Position numbers and translations under genes: made by a program. Positions 6,199-10,736 of a stretch of DNA of 10,736 nucleotides are shown in pieces (position 1 is the first letter of the stretch; the number at the start of each line of letters is the position of its first letter). Source of the stretch: Candidatus Symbiobacter sp. (GTDB taxonomy: Bacteria; Pseudomonadota; Alphaproteobacteria; Elsterales; Elsteraceae); contig JASGCR010000048.1 in the NCBI GenBank assembly GCA_030054015.1, positions 1 to 10,736 of the forward strand. Direction: 5' to 3'. The notes under the pieces were generated by a model. That model did not search any database, was not told the DNA's origin, and worked only from the letters and a program-made list of their open reading frames with translations.

Positions 6199-7122
6199 AT
6201 GCGCATTTTACCCGAAAAACTCAATATCGATTTCATGGGCTGGCGGTGGCTGGGCTTTGGCGTATCTGGCATCATTGTTTTGGTCTCGATCATTTTGCTG
6301 CCCACGCGTGGTCTTAATTTCGGGATTGATTTTCGCGGCGGTATTTTGATCGAAGCGAGATCGGCTCAGACGCTAAACATGGCGGAAATGCGCGAGTCGC
6401 TCGATAAATTAGAGATGGGCGAGATTGGTTTGCAACAATTCGGCAGCGAAAATGACGTGCTGATCCGCGTACAGGAACAGCCCGGCGGCGAGAAGGCGCA
6501 ACAACTCGTCATCCAAAAAATCCGCGATAATTTGGGCAGCAATTATGAATTCCGCCGCGTCGAAACCGTGGGGCCAAAGGTCGGCGGCGAGTTGAAACGC
6601 GCGGGTTCCTTGGCGGCTTTGATGGCGATTGGGGCAATTGGGCTTTATATCTGGTTTCGTTTTGAATGGCAATTTGGCTTGGCGGCCTTGATTGCCCTTG
6701 CCCATGACGTGATTTCGACGGTTGGGATTTATGCTGTGACCCAGATTGATTTTAACCTGTCGACCGTGGCGGCGGTGCTGACCGTGGCGGGTTATTCGAT
6801 CAATGACACGGTGGTGATTTTCGACCGCGTCCGCGAAGTACGGAAAAAACACCGCTCTTTATCAACCATTGATTTGCTTAATCGTTCCGTCAATGAAACC
6901 CTTTCGCGGACGATATTGACCAGCACGTCGACCTTTGTCGCGGTTTTGGCCCTGTATTTGGTCGGCGGCGAGGCTTTGAGAAGTTTCAGCATCGGCGTGT
7001 TGTGGGGGATTATCGCCGGTACCTATTCCTCGGTCGGGCTGGCCTGTCCGTTATTGATCTATTTCCGGTTGCAAAAACCCACCGAGGTGATCCCGCCCAA
7101 GGGAAAAGCCGTGGCGGGGTGA
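6199..7122 (+). CDS. secF: Protein-export membrane protein SecF
   Basis: The product has 307 residues. It shows the SecF order: a first helix (about 17-35), GLNFGIDFRGG (38-48), a compact periplasmic domain (50-130), VGPKVGGELKRAG (124-136), then five helices. GYSINDTVVIFDRVRE (198-213) is the family motif, with Asp203 in the membrane. LTSTSTFVAVLALYLVGG (240-257) and the last helix (264-289) complete the fold. SecF forms the SecDF heterodimer with the preceding gene product. The start is supported by AAGAGAGA 6-13 nt upstream of the ATG; secD and secF are separated by 47 bp. The basic C-terminus ends KGKAVAG. No terminator in the forward direction is obvious after the stop; an intergenic repeat starts almost at once. 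Confidence 0.97.
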   Translation: MRILPEKLNIDFMGWRWLGFGVSGIIVLVSIILLPTRGLNFGIDFRGGILIEARSAQTLNMAEMRESLDKLEMGEIGLQQFGSENDVLIRVQEQPGGEKAQQLVIQKIRDNLGSNYEFRRVETVGPKVGGELKRAGSLAALMAIGAIGLYIWFRFEWQFGLAALIALAHDVISTVGIYAVTQIDFNLSTVAAVLTVAGYSINDTVVIFDRVREVRKKHRSLSTIDLLNRSVNETLSRTILTSTSTFVAVLALYLVGGEALRSFSIGVLWGIIAGTYSSVGLACPLLIYFRLQKPTEVIPPKGKAVAG

Positions 7123-7139
7123 GGATGTGTTGGCGCATT

Positions 7140-7204
7140 GCCGGGGAGTTCTGTGGGAATGCCCGAAAAGTCCTTAGAATGACACTCCGACTACTTATTC
7201 AGAG
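7140..7204 (+). repeat. Intergenic repeat copy ending in ACTTATTCAGAG
   Basis: The segment contains AGAATGACACTC (7176-7187) and ACTTATTCAGAG (7193-7204). The complements of both occur with the same order and nearly the same spacing at the window end (10708-10719 and 10691-10702), and the last core also occurs at 3101-3111. A 28-codon frame (7125-7211) runs through it, but its sequence follows the repeat and is not credited as a gene. The left boundary is approximate. Confidence 0.55.
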
Positions 7205-7212
7205 ATTTTGAT

Positions 7213-7310
7213 AAAAAAACGGACTCGATACGCAAGAGGCACATGCGCTAGTTCTCATCAAGGTCTTGCAACCAAGGAATCGGCAGCCGAGAGCCGAGAT
7301 CGAGTCCGTG
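7213..7310 (-). ncRNA. Candidate structured small RNA, about 97 nt
   Basis: Read on the minus strand, an 11-bp perfect closing stem joins the two ends (7299-7309 with 7219-7229, ACGGACTCGAT and its complement). The 3' arm runs into a tract of seven T (7219-7213) on that strand, like an intrinsic terminator. Inside, GCAAGA/TCTTGC (7264-7269 with 7232-7237) closes a second hairpin, and a GC-rich TCGGC/GCCGA element lies on the 5' side, suggesting a three-way junction. A promoter-like pair (7317-7345) would start transcription at 7309-7311, exactly at the closing stem. The sequence lacks the SRP RNA GGAAG/GCAGC loop and I cannot match it to 6S, tmRNA or RNase P. Alternatives are a plain terminator remnant or a mobile-element end. 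The match of promoter, ends and fold is seen; transcription is inferred. Confidence 0.42.
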
Positions 7311-7316
7311 TTGGTA

Positions 7317-7345
7317 TGAGTAGCACAAAAAATTTTTAGGTTCAA
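7317..7345 (-). promoter_or_regulatory. Candidate promoter of the small RNA
   Basis: The minus strand has TTGAAC (7340-7345; four of six matches) and TACTCA (7317-7322; weak), separated by 17 nt. The predicted start 6-8 nt downstream falls on the first base of the closing stem of the RNA candidate. Confidence 0.35.
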
Positions 7346-7389
7346 GCCGATTAATCAGCGAAAAAATTAAAATCTATGTTTAAAGCGTG

Positions 7390-7418
7390 TTTACAAAGCA
7401 TAAAGATGTAAGTAAACT
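7390..7418 (+). promoter_or_regulatory. Candidate promoter of the SDH-type protease gene
   Basis: TTTACA (7390-7395; five of six) and TAAACT (7413-7418; four of six) are spaced by 17 nt in an AT-rich stretch. Initiation near 7425 leaves a leader of about 35 nt containing GGGGGA 7 nt before the ATG at 7460. Confidence 0.45.
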
Positions 7419-7459
7419 GTTAATTAAATCGATTAAACTAAACAACGGGGGATATTGGG

Positions 7460-8389
7460 ATGGATGGTACATCACCCAAGGGGTTGTCTCAAAAAAGGGC
7501 TAAATCCAACCAAGAAGCAAACAATAATGAAGAAATGGCATCGACAGATCAAAATAACCATCCAGATTTTCATTCGGATGATGGCAGCCCTGTATCTAAA
7601 TATAAACAAGGATATGATCTTATATTTGCCAGTGGCGACGTTGACGCCGTTTTATTTAATCTCATTACGCGCGAGATTTTGTCGCAGCCAAATATTAATA
7701 AAAATGTGCTAATGTGCATACGTACCAATGGCGGTGATCCGAATTATGCCTATAAAATTGGAAAATTCCTTCAATCTACGTATAATAAATTCGAAATCTA
7801 CATTCCAAAAGAATGTAAGAGTGCGGGTACGCTTTTAGCATGTGCATCTGATCGTATCGTATTTGGTGTTTTCGGAGAATTAGGTCCTTTGGACGTTCAA
7901 TTACGTCGGCGAGATGAGTTGTTTGAACAACGATCTGGTCTGATTACCCAGGATGCCATGAAAAAATTAAAGGATTACTCCCTTGAATTATTAGAACATT
8001 TTATGTTTGGCATTAAGGTTCATGGCCGTCGTAACATTTCGCTGAAGATGGCAAGCGATATTGCGCTTAAATTTTCAAGTGATGCTATGAAAACTTTGTA
8101 CGAGAAAATTAATATTGAATCTTTGGGAGAAGATGAAAGAAATTTGCGTGTAGCAACCGAATATTGTAAAATTCTGGAACGAAAATATAACAATCTAAAC
8201 GATGATTCTATAGAGAAGTTAGTTCATCATTATCCAGCGCATGATTTCGTAATTGATATTGATGAGGCTCGTTTACTTTTTAAGCGCGTTGATAAGGCAG
8301 ACGTTAATCTGATTGAAATTTTTTCTAAATATATTTTTTTTACCGACAACATCGAAAAAGGCGACGAAACAATCGTTGTTTTGATATAG
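7460..8389 (+). CDS. SDH-type Clp-fold serine protease homologue
   Basis: The product has 309 residues and belongs to the SDH_sah (serine dehydrogenase proteinase) group of ClpP/SppA-fold proteins. Visible motifs: RTNGGDPNYAYKIG (88-101), a glycine pair in the position of the oxyanion-forming loop; CKSAGTLLACASDRIVFG (119-136) with the presumed nucleophile Ser121; GELGPLDVQL (139-148), characteristic of this group; and HYPAHDFVIDIDEARLLF (257-274) near the C-terminus, matching the family's YPxHxxxID-x-x-EA segment. The first 45 or so residues are polar and Asn/Ser-rich, probably disordered; no signal peptide or membrane helix is seen, so a cytoplasmic location is likely. The substrate is unknown. 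A strong GGGGGA ribosome-binding site lies 7 nt before the ATG. The gene is clearly richer in A/T than the sec genes, suggesting horizontal acquisition. A 60-residue protein gene follows 68 bp downstream. Confidence 0.85.
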   Translation: MDGTSPKGLSQKRAKSNQEANNNEEMASTDQNNHPDFHSDDGSPVSKYKQGYDLIFASGDVDAVLFNLITREILSQPNINKNVLMCIRTNGGDPNYAYKIGKFLQSTYNKFEIYIPKECKSAGTLLACASDRIVFGVFGELGPLDVQLRRRDELFEQRSGLITQDAMKKLKDYSLELLEHFMFGIKVHGRRNISLKMASDIALKFSSDAMKTLYEKINIESLGEDERNLRVATEYCKILERKYNNLNDDSIEKLVHHYPAHDFVIDIDEARLLFKRVDKADVNLIEIFSKYIFFTDNIEKGDETIVVLI

Positions 8390-8457
8390 TGCAATATTAG
8401 AACCCAGCCCTATATTTAGGAAGAGGTAGCGGGTTGTTTTTGAATGGAGGATATGAC

Positions 8458-8640
8458 ATGGACAATCAAGCATCGAAACCAGTGGCAAATCAAGAAACTG
8501 CGAAACCAGGTGCGCGTATCCAGGAAAAAAGCAACGGGTTTGCTTTTACGCGGGAAGACTACCTCGAATATGGTCGTTGGTATCGTGAAGCAAAAAAGAA
8601 ATTCGACGAGGAAGAAAAAAATTCCGGGCATCGTCTATAG
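8458..8640 (+). CDS. Small charged hypothetical protein
   Basis: The product has 60 residues, starting MDNQASKPVANQE. The start at 8458 is fixed by a perfect GGAGGA six bases upstream; a TTG at 8434 in the same frame has no such signal. The N-terminal half is polar and probably unstructured; the C-terminal half (about 33-56, FAFTREDYLEYGRWYREAKKKFDEEEK) should form an amphipathic, aromatic- and charge-rich helix. No known family is recognised. It lies in the same direction as the SDH-type protease gene and shares its base composition, so it may be a partner, regulator or substrate of that protein; this is inference from position only. Confidence 0.6.
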   Translation: MDNQASKPVANQETAKPGARIQEKSNGFAFTREDYLEYGRWYREAKKKFDEEEKNSGHRL

Positions 8641-8703
8641 ATCGTTGTCATGCGTATGATCTAATTGCGGTTTTTGATGTTTAAAAATTCAACTTGACGC
8701 ATT

Positions 8704-9006
8704 TTATTGTACGCCCAATATTTCTCGCTCTACGCCAAGCGTGACCTGTTTCATCCGTTCTAGATATTCATCAACGCTATAACTTTCTTGGATGTGATTG
8801 GGGTCGTTGGCTTCGGCGATGGCTTCAAGGCTGGCTTGATTGGGTTCGCCGACGGAATGGAATTTACCCTCATCACTTAACTCGTTATCGAGAAAGAAAT
8901 TGACCGCCTTGCCAATCGCATCCTGCACCGAATTGCCGTGAAGAGCGGCAAATTCGGCCAGGCGCGATGCCGTGACGGAGTCTAATTCAACAACAATCAT
9001 CGACAT
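8704..9006 (-). CDS. Antitoxin-like protein, no toxin gene beside it
   Basis: The product has 100 residues. The N-terminal part (MIVVELDSVTASRLAEFAALHG, then SVQDAIGKAVNFFLDNEL) has the strand-helix-helix pattern of ribbon-helix-helix DNA-binding domains. The C-terminal part (about 55-92) has short charged helices, with EAIAEANDPNHIQ and SVDEYLERMKQ resembling the toxin-binding tail of some type II antitoxins. The start at 9006 has AAGGAG 7 nt upstream; a second ATG at 9000 is 13 nt away. No toxin-like frame lies on either side: 63 bp downstream the strand changes gene direction, and upstream lies the ridA terminus. It may be a solitary regulator or the remnant of a toxin-antitoxin pair. Family assignment is by pattern only. 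Confidence 0.6.
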   Translation of the reverse strand: MSMIVVELDSVTASRLAEFAALHGNSVQDAIGKAVNFFLDNELSDEGKFHSVGEPNQASLEAIAEANDPNHIQESYSVDEYLERMKQVTLGVEREILGVQ

Positions 9007-9020
9007 GGAACTGCTCCTTC

Positions 9021-9056
9021 ACGGTCATCATAGCAGAAAATACCGTCATTATCATA
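9021..9056 (-). promoter_or_regulatory. Candidate promoter/operator of the antitoxin-like gene
   Basis: On the minus strand GCTATGAT occurs twice, its TATGAT at 9051-9056 and 9027-9032, inside a region also bearing ACGGT and ACCGT arms. The proximal TATGAT is a good -10 box that would give a leader of about 14 nt with the ribosome-binding site. The doubled element could be an operator for autoregulation, as antitoxins often do; this is inference. Confidence 0.3.
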
Positions 9057-9075
9057 GCGATCCCAACGAACCGAT

Positions 9076-9123
9076 CACCCCGTGGGTGCGGTGCACGCCG
9101 CGGGTGCGCTCACCCCGTGGGTG
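9076..9123. repeat. Three tandem GC-rich mini-hairpins after ridA
   Basis: Three 13-nt palindromic units, CACCCCGTGGGTG (9076-9088, 9111-9123) and the variant CACGCCGCGGGTG (9094-9106), lie at 17-18 nt steps directly behind the ridA stop codon. Each can form a 5-bp stem with a 3-nt loop, and neighbouring units can pair with each other. No T-run follows on either strand, so a role as a transcript 3'-end stabiliser or pause site is more likely than an intrinsic terminator. Confidence 0.6.
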
Positions 9124-9510
9124 CTATTTCAACAAGGCGATGGCTTCGATTTCCACCAGGCCGTCCTTCGGCAATTTGGCGACTTGGAAGGTAGAGCGGG
9201 CGGGGGGTTCGGCGTCGGCGGGGAAGAATTCGGTGTAAATCTTGTTCATCACGGCGAAATCGGCCAAATCCTGCATGAACACCGTGCATTTCACCACCTG
9301 ACGCAAATCCGAGCCGGCTGCGGCAAGCACGGCCTCAAGATTGCGCAAAACCTGCCGTGCCTGGGCCTCGACCCCACCTTTGACCATCTCGCCGGTGGCG
9401 GGATCGAGTCCCAATTGACCGGAACAATAGACCATATTATCGGTTTTGATGGCTTGGGAATAGGGGCCGACGGCGGCGGGGGCTTTGGCGGTTTTGACGG
9501 CTTGGCGCAT
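9124..9510 (-). CDS. ridA: Enamine/imine deaminase RidA
   Basis: This 128-residue member of the RidA (YjgF/YER057c/UK114) family hydrolyses reactive enamines and imines, such as 2-aminoacrylate made by PLP enzymes, releasing ammonia in the cytoplasm; the family forms trimers. Seen directly: APAAVGPYSQAI (10-21) with Tyr17, SGQLGLDPATGE (30-41), EAQARQVLRNLEAVLAAAG (48-66), and the active-site Arg105 in PPARSTFQVAKLPKD, followed by Glu120 in VEIEAIA. These positions coincide with Arg105 and Glu120 of the E. coli protein. The ATG at 9510 is chosen because AAGGA lies 8 nt upstream; ATGs at 9519 and 9516 are too close to it. It is the third gene of a minus-strand operon, 19 bp after ubiX. Confidence 0.95.
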   Translation of the reverse strand: MRQAVKTAKAPAAVGPYSQAIKTDNMVYCSGQLGLDPATGEMVKGGVEAQARQVLRNLEAVLAAAGSDLRQVVKCTVFMQDLADFAVMNKIYTEFFPADAEPPARSTFQVAKLPKDGLVEIEAIALLK

Positions 9511-9529
9511 GATCATCATCCTTAAAAAA

Positions 9530-10132
9530 TTAAACGGAAGCAATGTCCTTGCTCTTATCCCCGTTCCATTCATTTGTCAAATATTCTTCCAACCCCAACA
9601 GTCCCAAAGCGCGGCGGCAAGAATGTTCGACGATATCGGCCAAATTATGGGGGGCGGCGTAAAAAGCCGGTACTGGCGGCATGATGATGCCGCCCATTTC
9701 GGTGATTGCGGTCATGCTGCGCAAATGCCCCAGATGCAGGGGGGTCTCGCGCACCATTAACACCAGCCGCCGTCTTTCCTTAAGGCACACATCCGCCGCG
9801 CGGGATAACAAAACCGGTGTCACGCCAGTGGCAATTTCCGACATGGTTTTGATCGAACAGGGGGCAATGACCATGCCGCGCACCGCAAAGCTGCCGGATG
9901 CCAGGGGGGCGGCGATATTTTTATTGGCGTGAACCTGGCTGGCCAGGCCGTGAATCTCGGCGCGTTGATAGGGGGTTTCGAGTTTGACGGTCAATTCGGC
10001 GGCTTGGCTTATGATCACATGCGCTTCATACCCGCCCTCGCGCAATAATTCCAAAATGCGTATGCCGTAAACGACACCGGATGCCCCCGAAATCCCGACA
10101 ATGATCCGTTTTTGGGCAATATTTTTGGTCAT
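9530..10132 (-). CDS. ubiX: Flavin prenyltransferase UbiX
   Basis: This 200-residue UbiX joins a dimethylallyl group to FMN, forming the prenylated FMN cofactor that UbiD needs to decarboxylate the ubiquinone precursor 3-polyprenyl-4-hydroxybenzoate. Motifs: GISGASGVVYG (13-23), the FMN-phosphate loop; APCSIKTMSEIATG (90-103); RETPLHLGHLRSM (128-140); and MPPVPAFYAAPHNLADIVEH (151-170). All the expected family segments are present and the length is normal. The ATG at 10132 follows the stop of the upstream gene by 2 bp, so translation is probably coupled; a TTG at 10138 inside that gene is less likely. The last 15 or so residues (EWNGDKSKDIASV) are a variable tail. Confidence 0.95.
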   Translation of the reverse strand: MTKNIAQKRIIVGISGASGVVYGIRILELLREGGYEAHVIISQAAELTVKLETPYQRAEIHGLASQVHANKNIAAPLASGSFAVRGMVIAPCSIKTMSEIATGVTPVLLSRAADVCLKERRRLVLMVRETPLHLGHLRSMTAITEMGGIIMPPVPAFYAAPHNLADIVEHSCRRALGLLGLEEYLTNEWNGDKSKDIASV

Positions 10133-10134
10133 GG

Positions 10135-10518
10135 TCAACGATAGGTCCTGGCGTTGCGGCGCGTGGGCATCGGGGATTTTCTTGCGTCGCTCCCGAATGG
10201 GGTTGGTTTGGTCTCGGCCTTTCTATTTGCCATAATAAAATCATCGGCACCAATAAAACTGTAAATTTCAGCTTCGGACAAGTTGCGCTGGGTTAAATGT
10301 TGCACCAGCATTGCGGTCAATTGGCGGGCGATTTTTTTATTATCGGCGGGGCCTTTCAAGATTTCATACATTTTAATCAAGCTATGGACATAAACCATGC
10401 GCACCAGGCGGTCGATTTCCATGACATTGCCGCCTTCATGCGCCATCATGACGCGGATTTCCCGCAGCAATTGATTGCCAATTTTGCTAAGCATTGCATT
10501 ACTAAGAGTCGAAGCCAT
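10135..10518 (-). CDS. Hypothetical protein, first gene of the ubiX-ridA operon
   Basis: The product has 127 residues and no recognised family. Residues 1-97 are predicted mostly helical, with regular heptad-like hydrophobics (LSKIGNQLLREIRVMMAHEGG, 10-30; IDRLVRMVYVHSLIKMYEILKG, 35-56; IARQLTAMLVQHLTQRNLSEAEIYSFIG, 63-90). The tail (98-127) is basic and Pro/Arg-rich and probably unstructured. No signal peptide or membrane helix is seen. GAGG lies 8 nt before the ATG at 10518. Coupling to ubiX (TGA, two bases, ATG) suggests co-expression, although a link to ubiquinone synthesis is not shown by the sequence. Confidence 0.75.
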   Translation of the reverse strand: MASTLSNAMLSKIGNQLLREIRVMMAHEGGNVMEIDRLVRMVYVHSLIKMYEILKGPADNKKIARQLTAMLVQHLTQRNLSEAEIYSFIGADDFIMANRKAETKPTPFGSDARKSPMPTRRNARTYR

Positions 10519-10627
10519 CGGAAATGCCTCAGTTTATTAGCAATAGATTGACAAGAAATCACGAGTTTAAACGGAAATGCTTTATTAAAGAACCCTAGGC
10601 GATATTTTATGGTTTAGCAAGTATAAT

Positions 10628-10730
10628 CCTTAACGCCACTCAATATTTAAATCTGCGCGGCGTTAAGAAGAACGAGCGTCGTTAAGGAACCTCTGAATAA
10701 GTCCTAAGAGTGTCATTCTGAGGTTAGAAA
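10628..10730. repeat. Intergenic inverted repeats and end of a repeat family copy
   Basis: CCTTAACG (10628-10635) pairs with CGTTAAGG (10680-10687), and CTTAACGCC (10629-10637) pairs alternatively with GGCGTTAAG (10659-10667), giving two competing stems. It is followed by CTCTGAATAAGT (10691-10702) and GAGTGTCATTCT (10708-10719), the reverse complement of the repeat behind secF. AACCTC (10689-10694) and GAGGTT also form an imperfect inverted pair. The copy probably continues past the window. I see no gene in 10519-10736. Confidence 0.55.
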
Positions 10731-10736
10731 AGTCCG

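Noticed and set aside
7125..7211. 28-codon ORF right after secF with a GAGG before its ATG
   Set aside because: The sequence is that of the intergenic repeat; the peptide has no independent sign of selection.
7238..7263. Hammerhead-like core (TTGATGAG on the minus strand)
   Set aside because: The core should be CTGANGA with a GAAA partner; here an extra T breaks the core and no matching GAAA-stem arrangement is present.
7213..7310. SRP (4.5S) or 6S RNA
   Set aside because: The conserved SRP loop (GGAAG with GCAGC) is absent and the length is too short for 6S; only the end-to-end pairing is shared.
8390..8457. Terminator between the protease and small-protein genes
   Set aside because: AACCC/GGGTT (8401-8405/8430-8434) followed by TTTTT is suggestive, but the stem is only 5 bp and the loop is long.
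8641..8703. Toxin partner for the antitoxin-like gene
   Set aside because: Only 63 bp are available, with no coding frame; the upstream side (9007-9123) is promoter and hairpins.

Overview
The window reads as a chromosomal segment of an alphaproteobacterium with a moderately GC-rich core genome. This rests on the core genes (a YgfZ/Iba57-type protein, a yajC-secD-secF operon, ubiX, ridA), on TTGNNN-N16/17-TATNNT promoter candidates, and on short palindromic intergenic repeats of a kind common in that class. The order or genus cannot be fixed from sequence alone.

Layout. Positions 1-440 hold no gene but a mosaic of nested palindromes in two to three tandem copies. A minus-strand gene for an exported TPR-like protein (478-1614) is divergent from a plus-strand ygfZ-like gene (1657-2568). 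The ygfZ 3' end overlaps, tail to tail, a minus-strand DUF2335 membrane-protein gene (2489-3031). Next comes a 228-bp MITE-like element with perfect 26-bp terminal inverted repeats (3072-3299), then a minus-strand gene for a second small two-helix membrane protein (3371-3904) that may be transcribed without a leader.

The plus-strand operon yajC-secD-secF (4049-7122) encodes the accessory SecDF-YajC part of the Sec translocon. Behind it, 7123-7459 carries an intergenic repeat and a candidate structured minus-strand RNA of about 97 nt with its own promoter-like and terminator-like signals. An AT-rich accessory pair follows: a ClpP-fold SDH-type serine protease homologue (7460-8389) and a 60-residue charged protein (8458-8640).

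The rest is on the minus strand: a solitary antitoxin-like gene (8704-9006), three GC-rich hairpins (9076-9123), and an operon running unknown gene (10518-10135), ubiX (10132-9530), ridA (9510-9124). The last 200 bases hold inverted repeats and another copy of a repeat core also seen at 3101 and 7193.

The core genes serve protein export, Fe-S/folate-linked maintenance, ubiquinone cofactor supply and enamine detoxification. The least explained parts are the structured RNA candidate at 7213-7310, the protease plus small-protein pair, and the palindromic and MITE elements. I found no CRISPR array, tRNA, rRNA or complete transposase gene.
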